Of a DNA stretch of 40,792 nucleotides, positions 1-9,481 are shown piece by piece (position 1 is the first letter of the stretch; every line of letters starts with the position of its first letter). The notes under the pieces are model-generated. The model saw only the letters and a list, made by a program, of their open reading frames with translations, was not told where the DNA came from and ran no database searches. Made by a program: the position numbers and the translations under genes. The DNA lies in contig NZ_JAFFIW010000049.1 in NCBI RefSeq assembly GCF_018588885.1, forward strand, positions 1-40,792, given 5' to 3'. This stretch comes from Mesorhizobium sp. dw_380 (GTDB lineage: Bacteria; Pseudomonadota; Alphaproteobacteria; Rhizobiales; Rhizobiaceae).

Positions 1-60
1 CCGCGGTGCGCACGTGCCCCCCAGGGGGTTCACGGGGTGCAGGACCACCAGGCCAGTAGC

Positions 61-200
61 ACTTTACCCTCCCCCTCGTGGGGAGGGTCGGCGAACGATT
101 TTTGCGTAGCAAAATTGGGGGGACGGGGTGGGGGCAGCGCCGCCCCCCCACCCCGCTCCGCTTCGCGGATCGACCCTCCCCACAAGGGGGAGGGTAAAGT
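61..200. repeat. Mosaic palindromic intergenic element, type A
   Basis: Outer arms around 61-90 and 171-200 are near-perfect inverted copies (ACTTTACCCTCCCCC at one end, its complement at the other). Each arm is itself a GGGGAGGG/CCCTCCCC hairpin. A small inner palindrome at 157-169 reads TCCGC-GAA-GCGGA on the minus strand. The element abuts the stop codon of the UMF1 transporter gene. No transposase is present. It is the same type as the elements at 1717 and 11852. Confidence 0.85.
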
Positions 201-1672
201 CACTCCCCCGGCCGATCCGCCGGATAGGGGGTCCCGACCAGAATCGCCATGCCAATGCCGAGGAACAGGATGATCACGGCCATGCCGAGCCGCGCCGAGC
301 CGCTGAGTGCGGTGATGGTCGCCACCAGGAACGGCGCCAGGAAGCTGGTTGCCCGGCCGGCCAGCGCGTAGATGCCGAAATAGCGGCCGGATTCCGCTGC
401 CGTAACGCTGCGCGCCATATAGGAGCGCGATGAGGCCTGCACCGGCCCGAACGCCAGGCCGATCAGCAGGCCATACAGGATGTACGCTTTTTCGGCTGCC
501 GTGCCGAACAACCCTCCCGAATCGGTGGCTGGAAGCGGAATCAGGCCAAGCAGCGTGAAGCCCGGACCGGTCGAGATGACGCCGATGGTGGCGACTGACA
601 GCATGACAAGCGCAATCATCACCACCGCCTTGGAGCCGAGCCCGGTGTCGAGGCGCGCTGCGATCCAGCAGCCGACGATGGCGACGACGTTGAGGATGAT
701 GCCGAACATGCCGATCTCGGTGATCGACCACTGGAACATGCCTGCCGCGAACGTACCGCCCAGCGCCAGCAGCGCATTGACGCCGTCCTGGTAGATCATG
801 CGGGCAACGAGGAAGCGGAAGATGCCGCCGCGCTTGCGCACCTCGGCCAATGTCGATTTCAACTCCGACAGGCCTTCGCGCACCGCCGGCCCGATCGGGA
901 TGCCCTTGATGGCGTCCGGCGTGAAGAAGAACATCGGCAGGATGAACAGGAAATACCAGCCGGCCGACAGCGGCCCGGTGGCGCGCGCATCCTCGCCGAG
1001 CTTCGGGTCGAGCCCGAACAGTGGGTCGATGCCGATGATCGTCTTGCCGGTCTCCGGCGAGCCGGCCAGACAGGTGACGACGAAGATCAGCGCGATCATG
1101 CCGCCGAGATAGCCAAGGCCCCACGCCGTATTGGAGATGCGGCCGATCTCGCTTTTCGGCACCAGCCGCGGCATCATGGAATCGTTGAACACGGTGGAGA
1201 ACTCGGCCGCCACCGAGGCCAGCGAGAACAAGGCCACGATCAGGAACAGGTTGGAGCCGGGCGCGGCGAACCAGAGCAGGGCAAGGCTGGTGATCTTGAT
1301 CGCGGCGAAAAAGGCGATCCACGGCTTGCGCGGCCCGGTCTGGTCGGCGATCGAGCCGAGGATCGGCGACAGCACGGCGATGACCAGCCCGGCCGCGGCG
1401 ATGCCGTAGCCCCAGACGGCCTGACCGGTGGTTGGATCGCCAGCCATGCGCGAAACGAAATATGGACCGAAAATGAAGGTGGTGACGACCGTGAAGAACG
1501 GCTGCGCCGCCCAGTCGAAGAACATCCATCCCCAGATGCCGCGTCCCGATGCCCGCTGCACTGCTACCTCGACCATATCCCCTCCACTCGCCTTCATGTC
1601 GCTGGCGGTTTGCGCCATGTCTGCATGTTTTCTCGCGGCCATGCAAACCACAAGCGTCGCGCCGCTGTTCAT
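200..1672 (-). CDS. UMF1-family MFS transporter
   Basis: Predicted inner-membrane transporter of the UMF1 branch of the major facilitator superfamily, with about 12 hydrophobic segments. The family signature DWAAQPFF lies near residues 53-60, and a motif-A-like loop GSIADQTGPRKPW near 106-118. Some family members are annotated as glycerol or vacuole-associated transporters; the bacterial substrate is unknown. The start is uncertain. The frame is open further upstream only because it runs through a palindromic element, so I chose the ATG at 1672. Later ATGs at 1642 or just before the VEVAVQRASG segment are also possible, the latter preceded by GGAGGGG. The stop codon touches the repeat at 61-200, so the gene has type A elements on both sides. 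Family call firm, substrate unknown. Confidence 0.85.
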   Translation of the reverse strand: MNSGATLVVCMAARKHADMAQTASDMKASGGDMVEVAVQRASGRGIWGWMFFDWAAQPFFTVVTTFIFGPYFVSRMAGDPTTGQAVWGYGIAAAGLVIAVLSPILGSIADQTGPRKPWIAFFAAIKITSLALLWFAAPGSNLFLIVALFSLASVAAEFSTVFNDSMMPRLVPKSEIGRISNTAWGLGYLGGMIALIFVVTCLAGSPETGKTIIGIDPLFGLDPKLGEDARATGPLSAGWYFLFILPMFFFTPDAIKGIPIGPAVREGLSELKSTLAEVRKRGGIFRFLVARMIYQDGVNALLALGGTFAAGMFQWSITEIGMFGIILNVVAIVGCWIAARLDTGLGSKAVVMIALVMLSVATIGVISTGPGFTLLGLIPLPATDSGGLFGTAAEKAYILYGLLIGLAFGPVQASSRSYMARSVTAAESGRYFGIYALAGRATSFLAPFLVATITALSGSARLGMAVIILFLGIGMAILVGTPYPADRPGE

Positions 1673-1716
1673 TGATTTGCCTGCCCATATTTCTGAGTGA
1701 ACGGGAGCAAGGGCGC

Positions 1717-1829
1717 CAACCCCCACCTCCCCCTTGTGGGGAGGTCGGACCGAAGGTCCGGGTGGGGGTCCGGCGCTGACCCCCGCCCCGCTGCTTCGCA
1801 GCGACCCTCCCCACAAGGGGAGGGTAAGA
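1717..1829. repeat. Mosaic palindromic intergenic element, type A
   Basis: Contains CCCTTGTGGGGAGG at the left and CCCTCCCCACAAGGGGAGGG at the right in inverted orientation. Two inner palindromes are visible: GGACC-GAA-GGTCC at 1747-1759 and, on the minus strand, GCTGC-GAA-GCAGC at 1790-1802. It lies between the 5' end of the UMF1 gene and the stop codon of the glutamate dehydrogenase gene, both on the minus strand. Confidence 0.8.
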
Positions 1830-1839
1830 CCACGACAGC

Positions 1840-4800
1840 TCACATCCCCGTCAGATCACTCATCAGGCCCGATGCCACCGACAGCCGCGAGACGGTGATG
1901 TCGCCGCCCTCGGTCAACGCCTGCAGCCGCTCGCGGATGCGCGCCACCCGCTCGCCGCCAGCTTCCAGCCAGGCCGCCACCGGATCCGACGTGCCAGTGT
2001 GGCCGGTGAGTGCTGCGACCGCAATGCCGCGCCGGGCCGCGCCGATCGTGTCGGTGGCACGCGACAGGGCAAGCTGATCGTAATAGTCGGACGGTGTGAT
2101 CGAGCGCGCGGCGTCCTCGACGCGCGGGATGCGGAAGGCATCGCTGACGGCGAAGAACGCCTTGGCGGCAGCGACGATGTCGGCACCGGCGGTGCGGGCC
2201 GCCAGCGCGATGTCGGGGATGAGTTCCGCCACCTCGCTCAGCGCCAGCTGCTCGGCCAGTCTTTCCGGCGCGCCGGCCTTGAACAGCCCGTGCCGCTTTT
2301 CTTCGATCCGCTGGCGCGAAAAAACCGGCAGCAGCGAAACGAGCTTGGGCTCCAGCGCCTTGCGCGCTTCCTGCAGCTCGGCGATGCGCTGGCCGAGCGG
2401 CGCCGTGCCGGCATCGTTCTTCAGATACCAGCCGCTGGTCACGTAGATCAGCCGGCTAACCATCTGGTAGAGATCGAGCTGCACCTGGCCGTCGATCTGG
2501 TTGTCGAGCGCGTCGATCTCGCGATAGAGCGCCGGCAGCGCAAAGCCGTCGCGCACCACGGCGAAGGTGCGCACGACGTCAGCGGCGGTGCGGCCCGTCG
2601 CTTCCTGCAGTCGGTTGACGAAGGACGGCCCGCCGCGGTTGACGAGGTCGTTGGCGACGACGCGGGCGATGATCTCGCGGCGCAGCCGGTGACCGTGGAT
2701 TTCGGCGGCGTATTTCTTTCCCATCCGGTCCGGAAAATAGCCCATCAGGTCGCGGTCGAAATGCGCATCGTCCGGCACGTCGCTGGCGACGATGTCGGAA
2801 AACAGCACGATCTTGGCATAGGCGAGCAGCACGCCGAGCTCTGCCCGGGTCAGCGGCTCGCCCCGCGCCTCGCGCTCGGCGAGCGCTGCCGGGGACGGCA
2901 GCGTCTCCACGGCACGGTCGAGCAGGCCGCGCGCTTCAAGCGCCGTCATGAACCGGGCCTGATGGGCGATGTCGGCAAGGCCGCGCTTGCGGGCGATCGA
3001 AAGCGCCAGCGTCTGCTGGTAGTTGTTGGACAGCACCAGCCCGCCCACCTCGTCGGTCATCTCGGCCAGCAGCTTGTTGCGCGCCGGTCGCGTCAGCGAT
3101 CCCTTGCGCATGGCCGATGCCAGCGCGATCTTGATGTTGACCTCGACGTCGGAGCAGTTGACGCCGCCCGAATTGTCGATGGCGTCGGAATTGCAGCGGC
3201 CGCCATTCATGCCGAACTCGATGCGCGCCCGCTGCGTGACGCCGAGATTGGCGCCCTCGCCGATCACCTTGGCGCGCACGTCGGGCGCCGTGATGCGGAT
3301 GGCATCGTTGGCGCGATCGCCGACCTCGGCATTGGTCTCGGTCGATGCCCTCAGATACGTGCCGATGCCGCCGAACCACAAGAGGTCCACCGGCGCCTTG
3401 AGAATGGCGGTCATGATCTCGACCGGGGTGGCGGTCGTTTTGGCAAGGCCGATCGCCGCCGCAGCCGCGGCCGGCATGGTGATCGACTTCTGGTTGCGCG
3501 AGACGATGATGCCGCCTTCCGACAGCTTGGTCTTGTCGTAGTCCTGCCAGCTCGAACGGGCGAGAGCGAACATGCGCTCGCGCTCGGCCATCGAGGCCGC
3601 CATGTCCGGATCGGGATCGATGAAGATGTCGCGGTGGTCGAAGGCGGCGATCAGCCGGGTCTTCGGCGACAACAGCATGCCGTTGCCGAACACGTCGCCC
3701 GACATGTCACCGACACCGGCGACGGTGAAGGGCGAGGTCTGTATGTCGCGGTTCATCTCACGGAAATGCCGCTTGACCGCTTCCCAGGCGCCCTTGGCGG
3801 TGATGCCCATCTTCTTGTGGTCGTAGCCGGCCGAGCCGCCGCTGGCGAAGGCGTCGTCGAGCCAGAAGCCATGCTTCTCGCTGATCGCATTGGCGGTGTC
3901 GGAGAAGGTCGCGGTGCCCTTGTCGGCGGCGACGACGAAATAGGGATCGTCCTGGTCGCGCCTGACGACGCCGACCGGCGGAATGACACCGGCCAGCCCA
4001 ATATTGTCGGTGATCGACAAAAGGCTGGAGACGAAATTCTTGTAGGCCGACGTGCCGGCCTCGAAGATCGCGTCGCGCCCGGCGCTCATCGGCAGTTTCT
4101 TGGGATAGAAACCGCCCTTGGCGCCGACCGGCACGATGACGGCGTTCTTGACCTGCTGCGCCTTGACCAGGCCGAGCACCTCGGTGCGGTAGTCCTGGGC
4201 ACGGTCCGACCAGCGCAGGCCGCCACGCGCCACCGGGCCGAAGCGCAGATGCAGGCCCTCGACCTCGGAACCGTAGACGAAGATCTCCCGCCATGGCCGT
4301 GGCGCCGGCAGCCCCTCGACCGCCTGCGAGTCGAGCTTGATCGCCAGCGACTGGCCCTTCTCTTTCGTATCGGAAACGAAATGATTGGTGCGCAGCGAGG
4401 CTTCGATCAAATTGAGGTAGCGGCGGATGATGGTGTCGTCATCGATGTTGGGCACATCTTCCAGCGCATCCCTGATCTTGGCCTTGAGATGCTTGGCCGC
4501 GACAACGCCTTCGCCCTCGGCCGTCGGCCCAAGCCTTGCGATGAACAGCGCGTGCAGGCCGCGCGCGATCTCGGGATAGCGGTTGAGTGCCGCGGCGATG
4601 AAATCCTGGCTTTGCGGAATGCCGATCTGCTGCAGATAGCGGCCATAGGTCCGCAGGATGGTGATCTCTTCAGACCAAAGGCCGGCGGTCTGGGCAAGGC
4701 CGTTATAGCCGTCATTGTCGACGTCGCCGCGCCAGACCGACAGGAACGCGTCCTCGAACAGCCCGCCGCCGTCGCCGAGGTCGATCGGCTTGCCATAGCT

Positions 4801-6630
4801 GTTCTCAAGCTCCATGTCGTGGATGAAGACCCGGCCGGCCTGCTCGTCACCGACCTCGAAGGTGCGCTCGCTGATAACGCGAAAGCCGATGTTCTCCAGC
4901 AGCGGGACCCGCCGCGACAGCGCCACCGGGCTGGCATGGTGAAAAATCTTCAGCGCCGCCTGTTGCGGCTTCTGCTCGGCATGGCGGTAGTAGTCGATAG
5001 CGATCGGATTGTCGGCACTGATCTTGGCGATGCGCCCGGCATCGACCAATGCCACCGCTGCGCTGAACGAATCGCGATAGCTTTCAGGCAGCCTCGCGGC
5101 GATGGCCTTCAGCGCCTGGTCGCCGCCATGGGCATCCGCCGCGTCGGAAAGGGCATCCTCCCAGGTCCGCACGATGTCCCGGATCGCCGCCTCGATCGTC
5201 GCTTGCTCGACCTTCGGTGTCTTGCCGCCGGAGCGGCCGATGATGAAATGCACACGCGCCAGCCCGCCTTCGGGGAAGGCCGGGTAATAGGCCGACAGCC
5301 GGCCCTCGAAAACGGCTTTCAGATAGGTGCCGATCTTCTCGCGCACGACACTGTCGTAACGGTCGCGCGGCACGAAGACCAGGATCGAGACGAAGCGGTC
5401 GAACTGGTCGGCACGCACCAGCGCGCGCACACGCGGCCGCTCGACCAGGCCGAGAATGGCCGCGGCATGCTTTCTCAGGATCGGCACCGGCACCTGGAAC
5501 AATTCGTCGCGCGGATAGCTTTCCAGCACGTTGATCAGCGCCTTGCCGGAGTGGTCGTGCCGGTCGAAGCCGGACTTGGCGATGATGGTTTCGGCCTTGG
5601 ACCGGAGATACGGGATCTTCATCACCGAGCGCGTATAGGCCGTCGAGGTGAACAGGCCGACGATCCGCAGTTCGCCCGACAATGCGCCCTTGGGTGTGTA
5701 GGTTTTGACGCCGATGTAATCGAGATAGATGCGCCGGTGCACGGAAGACTTGGCATTGGCCTTGGTGACGATCAGCGGCTCTGGCCCATGCAGGAAGGCG
5801 CGGATTTCAGGTGTCGTCGTCACCGCTTCGGTGCCGCGCCTGAGCACCAGCACGTCGGGATCGGTCAGGATGCCGAGGCCGGCCTTGTCGGCGCGCTCCA
5901 GCGTGCCGCTCTCCTCGCCGCCTGTGTATTTGAACTCGCGCATGCCAAGGAAAGTGAAATTGTCGTCGCGCAGCCATTCCAGGAAGGCGATCGCCTCGGC
6001 AACGCTCTTTTTGTCGAGCGGCACCACCGAATAGCGGAACTCCGAGATCGCCTGGTCGAGCCGGGCCAGCATCGGCTTCCAGTCGTGGACGGCGGCGTGG
6101 ACCTGGCCGAGCATCTTGCGCAGCCGCTCGGTCAAGCCGTTCGCCCGCTCCTTCGTCAGCCGCGGGATGTGGACGTGGATGACGCTCAGCCGGTCGTGAT
6201 TGCCGTCGTCCTTGGCGAAATTGCCGTCGCCGAGGATTTCTTCCACACCGCCCTTGCCGTGGCGAACGGTGATGACCGGGTGCGTGACCAGGCTCGGTTC
6301 GCCTGATGTCTCGGTGACCTCGCCGAGAATGGAATCGAACAGGAACGGCATGTTGTCGTTGACGACGGTGATGACCGTCACCGGGCGGCCTTCGCGAAAG
6401 ACACCCGAATCGGCCTCGACGGCGACGACGCATTCACCCTTTTTGTGGCCGCCGACCGCCTGGCCGGCGAGATCGGCGGCGCGTTCGAGGTCGGCGACGT
6501 CATAGGCGGCGATATCTTCGGCCGGGGCGCGGGCGAGCAGGTAATCGGCGAGCCTGGCTGGCCTCTCGTCCGCCTTCGCCGCCGCTGTTGCCTTCCTCTT
6601 CGACTTAGCTGCGGTTTTCACGCTGGCCAT
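1840..6630 (-). CDS. NAD-specific glutamate dehydrogenase, large type
   Basis: About 1,596 residues, the usual size of the large bacterial NAD-dependent glutamate dehydrogenase that deaminates L-glutamate to 2-oxoglutarate and ammonia in the cytoplasm. The catalytic core is clear. A Lys/Gly-rich substrate segment (VPVGAKGGFYPKKLP) lies near residues 830-850, and GVGDMSGDVFGNGMLLS, the nucleotide-binding region, near 965-980. The long N-terminal part with an ACT-like segment (PVTVITVVNDNMPFLFDSIL) is typical of the family. The open frame continues 51 codons upstream, but the chosen ATG at 6630 starts a normal Lys/Ala-rich N-terminus and has GGGAGG upstream, at rather long spacing. The gene is divergent from the AhpD-like gene, with 136 bp between starts. 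Its glutamate catabolic role is known from the family; regulation is not visible. Confidence 0.95.
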   Translation of the reverse strand: MASVKTAAKSKRKATAAAKADERPARLADYLLARAPAEDIAAYDVADLERAADLAGQAVGGHKKGECVVAVEADSGVFREGRPVTVITVVNDNMPFLFDSILGEVTETSGEPSLVTHPVITVRHGKGGVEEILGDGNFAKDDGNHDRLSVIHVHIPRLTKERANGLTERLRKMLGQVHAAVHDWKPMLARLDQAISEFRYSVVPLDKKSVAEAIAFLEWLRDDNFTFLGMREFKYTGGEESGTLERADKAGLGILTDPDVLVLRRGTEAVTTTPEIRAFLHGPEPLIVTKANAKSSVHRRIYLDYIGVKTYTPKGALSGELRIVGLFTSTAYTRSVMKIPYLRSKAETIIAKSGFDRHDHSGKALINVLESYPRDELFQVPVPILRKHAAAILGLVERPRVRALVRADQFDRFVSILVFVPRDRYDSVVREKIGTYLKAVFEGRLSAYYPAFPEGGLARVHFIIGRSGGKTPKVEQATIEAAIRDIVRTWEDALSDAADAHGGDQALKAIAARLPESYRDSFSAAVALVDAGRIAKISADNPIAIDYYRHAEQKPQQAALKIFHHASPVALSRRVPLLENIGFRVISERTFEVGDEQAGRVFIHDMELENSYGKPIDLGDGGGLFEDAFLSVWRGDVDNDGYNGLAQTAGLWSEEITILRTYGRYLQQIGIPQSQDFIAAALNRYPEIARGLHALFIARLGPTAEGEGVVAAKHLKAKIRDALEDVPNIDDDTIIRRYLNLIEASLRTNHFVSDTKEKGQSLAIKLDSQAVEGLPAPRPWREIFVYGSEVEGLHLRFGPVARGGLRWSDRAQDYRTEVLGLVKAQQVKNAVIVPVGAKGGFYPKKLPMSAGRDAIFEAGTSAYKNFVSSLLSITDNIGLAGVIPPVGVVRRDQDDPYFVVAADKGTATFSDTANAISEKHGFWLDDAFASGGSAGYDHKKMGITAKGAWEAVKRHFREMNRDIQTSPFTVAGVGDMSGDVFGNGMLLSPKTRLIAAFDHRDIFIDPDPDMAASMAERERMFALARSSWQDYDKTKLSEGGIIVSRNQKSITMPAAAAAAIGLAKTTATPVEIMTAILKAPVDLLWFGGIGTYLRASTETNAEVGDRANDAIRITAPDVRAKVIGEGANLGVTQRARIEFGMNGGRCNSDAIDNSGGVNCSDVEVNIKIALASAMRKGSLTRPARNKLLAEMTDEVGGLVLSNNYQQTLALSIARKRGLADIAHQARFMTALEARGLLDRAVETLPSPAALAEREARGEPLTRAELGVLLAYAKIVLFSDIVASDVPDDAHFDRDLMGYFPDRMGKKYAAEIHGHRLRREIIARVVANDLVNRGGPSFVNRLQEATGRTAADVVRTFAVVRDGFALPALYREIDALDNQIDGQVQLDLYQMVSRLIYVTSGWYLKNDAGTAPLGQRIAELQEARKALEPKLVSLLPVFSRQRIEEKRHGLFKAGAPERLAEQLALSEVAELIPDIALAARTAGADIVAAAKAFFAVSDAFRIPRVEDAARSITPSDYYDQLALSRATDTIGAARRGIAVAALTGHTGTSDPVAAWLEAGGERVARIRERLQALTEGGDITVSRLSVASGLMSDLTGM

Positions 6631-6766
6631 GACGCTTCTTGCCTCCCGTCGCATGCTTTTGCGACTATGGTAGCAGATGACCGCTGTTTGGCGACAAAGG
6701 TTTGACGGCTTGCCAAGAATTATCGGAATTCGGCGCCAAGGCACCGCCGACGAGGAGAAACGACCC

Positions 6767-7330
6767 ATGACCGGCAAAATCACCGCGCTTGACCTGGCCT
6801 CTGGAGAGCTGAGCGACGCGACAAAGGCCTATTTCGCCAAATGCGAGGAGAAGCTCGGCCTGGTTCCCAACGTGCTCAAGGCCTATGCCTTCGACGACAA
6901 GAAGCTGCGCGCCTTCACCGACATGTACAACGATTTGATGCTGGGCGATTCCAGCCTGTCGAAGCTGGAACGCGAGATGATCGCGGTCGCCGTTTCCTCG
7001 ATCAATCATTGCTATTACTGCCTGACGGCGCATGGCGCGGCGGTGCGCCAGCTGTCCGGCGACCCGGCGCTCGGCGAGATGATGGTGATGAATTTCCGCG
7101 CCGCCGATCTTTCACCGAAGCAGACCGCGATGCTCGAATTCGCCGTCAAGCTGACCGAAGAACCGGCGAAGATCGTCGAAGCCGATCGGATGGCACTGCG
7201 TCAGGCCGGCTTCAGCGACCGCGACATCTGGGACATCGCCTCGACCGCAGCCTTCTTCAACATGTCGAACCGGGTGGCGGCGGCAATCGATATGCGGCCG
7301 AACGACGAATACCACGCCATGGCAAGGTGA
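6767..7330 (+). CDS. AhpD-like / carboxymuconolactone decarboxylase-family peroxidase-related protein
   Basis: 187-residue helical protein of the CMD/AhpD superfamily, closest by eye to the uncharacterised peroxidase-related group. It carries the full AhpD-type redox motif E-X11-C-X2-C-X3-H: E70, C82, C85 and H89, inside SSINHCYYCLTAHG. In AhpD the two cysteines and histidine carry out thiol-dependent peroxide or alkyl-hydroperoxide chemistry, so a redox role is likely; the substrate is not known. Start ATG 6767 is supported by GAGGAGAAA about 7 bases upstream, and an open extension further upstream is not needed. Divergent from gdh; the next gene, 133 bp downstream on the same strand, has its own ribosome-binding site. 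Confidence 0.88.
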   Translation: MTGKITALDLASGELSDATKAYFAKCEEKLGLVPNVLKAYAFDDKKLRAFTDMYNDLMLGDSSLSKLEREMIAVAVSSINHCYYCLTAHGAAVRQLSGDPALGEMMVMNFRAADLSPKQTAMLEFAVKLTEEPAKIVEADRMALRQAGFSDRDIWDIASTAAFFNMSNRVAAAIDMRPNDEYHAMAR

Positions 7331-7463
7331 GGCGCGGCGCTGGAGCCTGGCCTCCTTATATTAGTCATCCCTCATTCTCGTTGCTTGTTTGCCCGTTTGG
7401 TCCGATGATCGGCAGGCGGCATGACCGCATGCCGGTTCGATGCCGCTCACCAAGGAGGAGAAC

Positions 7464-7787
7464 ATGGCGAAATTTCTCTACGTCTATCATGGCTCCGGCA
7501 AGATGCCGACCGAAGAGGCCGAGCGGAAAGCCGCAATGGATGCCTGGACCAGCTGGTACGGCAAGCTTGGCTCGGCGGTTGTCGACGGCGGCAATCCGGT
7601 CGGCATGTCGAAGACGGTGTTGCCTGGCGGCAAGATCGAAAACAATGGCGGCAGCAATCCGACCGCCGGCTACACGATCGTCAACGCGAAGAACATCGAC
7701 GATGCCGTGGCCAAGGCCAAGGATTGCCCGATCCTGACGGACCCGGGCTTCAGCGTCGAGATCGCGCCGATCATCGAAATGATGTGA
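7464..7787 (+). CDS. YCII-related domain protein
   Basis: 107 residues with a dimeric alpha/beta-barrel (YCII-like) pattern: MAKFLYVYHG at the N-terminus with a histidine at position 9, and the closing segment DDAVAKAKDCPIL near 77-90. Proteins of this type in rhizobia are mostly uncharacterised; some are linked to DGPF-type sigma-factor neighbours, but none is here. The start at 7464 is decided by the strong AAGGAGGAGAAC just upstream; an in-frame ATG at 7440 has none. The gene converges with the LysE exporter gene across a perfect long inverted repeat. Confidence 0.85.
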   Translation: MAKFLYVYHGSGKMPTEEAERKAAMDAWTSWYGKLGSAVVDGGNPVGMSKTVLPGGKIENNGGSNPTAGYTIVNAKNIDDAVAKAKDCPILTDPGFSVEIAPIIEMM

Positions 7788-7800
7788 TGCGCCGTCTATT

Positions 7801-7847
7801 TGAGCATGATCTCGGACAAACGAACCGTTTGTCCGAGATCATGCTCA
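7801..7847. repeat. Perfect 22-bp inverted repeat with 3-nt loop between convergent genes
   Basis: Left arm 7801-7822 and right arm 7826-7847 are exact reverse complements, separated by AAC. The arms begin TGAGCATGATCTCGG. This resembles the GAGCATGAT...ATCATGCTC palindromes that recur between genes in Rhizobiales. It lies 13 bp after the YCII stop codon, and its right end supplies the TGA stop of the LysE gene on the other strand. It could end transcription from both sides, although there is no U-tract. Confidence 0.9.
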
Positions 7848-8459
7848 GGACCGCGCCGCGATTGCCGCAGCCGCGCCAGCCATCGTCGTGGCGCTGACGC
7901 GGTTGGCGATCTTCATGGCGCGCTTGCTCCTGAGGAGCTTGCGCGCCTGCGAGGCGGCAAGCACCCAGGCGAGATCGATGGCGATGAGCACCACGGCCAT
8001 GGTCGCCGTCAGTTCGGCCCAGCCGACGATGCTGACCGAGGCAAGGTCGATGATGGTCGGCAGCAGCGCCAGGTAGAACATCATGATCTTGGGATTGCCT
8101 AGCGTCACCGCCATGCCGGCGAAAAACAGCTTCGCCGGCGAATCCTCGCGCGGCATCTCGCCCTCTTTCGCGTCGACAGGCGCCGTCCACATCTTCCAGG
8201 CGAGGTAAGCGAGATAGGCGACGCCGACCCACTTCACCACGACGAACGCGAAATGGAAGGTCTGCGCCACGACGGCCAGCCCGAACACCGCCAGCGACAA
8301 CCAGATGCCCTCGCCGATCCACATGGCGAGCAGGAACGGGAACACATCGCGAAAGCCCTTCGAGATGACGCGCGCGACAAGTGCCGCGATCGAGGGGCCA
8401 GGAGAGCCGGCAGCGACGAACAGAGCGGCGGCGAAGATCAACAGCGAGGTGAGGTGCAT
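7845..8459 (-). CDS. LysE/RhtB-family amino-acid exporter
   Basis: 204-residue inner-membrane protein with about six hydrophobic segments and the family hallmark GSPGPS at residues 18-23 in the first helix. A second conserved stretch, GMAVTLGNPKIMMFYLALLP, sits mid-protein. LysE/RhtB proteins export amino acids such as lysine, homoserine or threonine; the substrate here cannot be told. I chose the start at 8459 because it puts the N-terminus directly before helix 1, as in the family. Upstream in-frame ATGs add a polar extension with no support. The stop codon lies within the perfect inverted repeat at 7801-7847. Confidence 0.9.
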   Translation of the reverse strand: MHLTSLLIFAAALFVAAGSPGPSIAALVARVISKGFRDVFPFLLAMWIGEGIWLSLAVFGLAVVAQTFHFAFVVVKWVGVAYLAYLAWKMWTAPVDAKEGEMPREDSPAKLFFAGMAVTLGNPKIMMFYLALLPTIIDLASVSIVGWAELTATMAVVLIAIDLAWVLAASQARKLLRSKRAMKIANRVSATTMAGAAAAIAARS

Positions 8460-8856
8460 GGCGAGGATCTCTGTTTGAAAACCTTCGATGCCAGACATTA
8501 GCGCAAGTGACCGGGCTTCGGTAGCGTCGAGAAAACACACTTGCCGGTCCTACGTCTCGCGGTTAGAAGGGCCGTCGCGAAACAATTTTTGAGCTTCACT
8601 TTGCCTACGTAACCGCCGGTCTCGTCAACTCCCCCGACACACCTGATGGCGCCGCGTTCGCGGGCCTGATTTCATTTTTCATGTGTTCCTCTGGGCGGCG
8701 GTTCGAGACCGGTTTGGCACTGCTGAACCGCTGTCGCGCGCAACCGCCCGTGACGCCTGATTTTCCGATCATAGCTAGCTACCGCCACGCCGCGCCCGCA
8801 TGGGCATCTCGACATCGCCGACCTGATGAACTTCCCGACGGGAAGGTCTTATCGGC
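8460..8856. other. Intergenic stretch without a recognised gene
   Basis: 397 bases separate the divergent LysE-type exporter and DUF1062 genes. I see no convincing coding frame, tRNA, repeat or promoter here. It probably holds the two divergent promoters. Confidence 0.5.
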
Positions 8857-9477
8857 ATGTCTCTGCGCATCCACTGGGCGATCGCGCCCGAAATCGCACC
8901 ACGACCCCTCATCAACTGCAACCACTGCGGCGACGTGAAGGCCTATCGCTGCAGCGGAAAATTCCGCGTCAACGCCAACGGCAAGCGCATCGACGTCTGG
9001 CTGATCTATCGCTGTGTCGACTGCGACAATTCCTGGAATTTCGGCATTTTCGAACGCCGCAACCGCCGCGACATCGAGCCTGCGCTGTTGCAGGCGCTCG
9101 AGAGCAACGATGCGGCACTCGCCCGGCGCCACGCTTTCGATAGTGTTGCGTTGCGCAACCAGGCGGGACGCGTCGAGGAATTTCCAGATGTCGCCGTGCA
9201 CAAGCAGGTGATTGGAGTGACAAGGGAAAGCGCGACGGCGCTGGAGCTCCAGCTCGGGCTCGAAATGCCGACATCGCTGCGACTAGACCGTCTGCTCGCC
9301 AACGAACTCGGCATCTCGCGCTCGCGGCTTCAGGCGCTGGAGGAGAAGCGATCGCTGGTCATCGATCCGGACGGGGTCAAAGCCCTGCGCAAGCCGGCCC
9401 GCGCGGGAACAACGATCCGCATCGACTTGGCCGGCGAGCCGGATCACCAAGCCATCATCCGCGCGGCCGGCGGGTGA
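8857..9477 (+). CDS. DUF1062 protein: zinc-ribbon plus S4-like region
   Basis: 206 residues matching the DUF1062 pattern. The N-terminal half has two CxxC pairs (C21/C24 and C53/C56) framing SGKFRVNANGKRIDVWLIYRC (33-53), a likely zinc ribbon. The C-terminal part, LRLDRLLANELGISRSRLQALEEKR near 141-166 followed by a basic strand, reads like an S4 RNA-binding fold. Together these suggest binding to RNA or a ribonucleoprotein, but no function is established for the family. Start ATG 8857 has GGGAAGG about 10 bases upstream. A strong hairpin follows the stop, and typA lies convergent beyond it. Confidence 0.85.
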   Translation: MSLRIHWAIAPEIAPRPLINCNHCGDVKAYRCSGKFRVNANGKRIDVWLIYRCVDCDNSWNFGIFERRNRRDIEPALLQALESNDAALARRHAFDSVALRNQAGRVEEFPDVAVHKQVIGVTRESATALELQLGLEMPTSLRLDRLLANELGISRSRLQALEEKRSLVIDPDGVKALRKPARAGTTIRIDLAGEPDHQAIIRAAGG

Positions 9478-9481
9478 ACGA

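Noticed and set aside
30..1814. 594-codon open frame overlapping the UMF1 gene in another minus-strand frame
   Set aside because: Arg/His/Gly-rich shadow; the chosen frame has the transporter signature and membrane helices.
1999..6306. Very long open frame (about 1,435 codons) antisense to the glutamate dehydrogenase gene
   Set aside because: High GC keeps the opposite strand open. Its translation is low-complexity, rich in Arg/Asp/Gly/His, and matches no family, while the minus-strand product is an unmistakable dehydrogenase.
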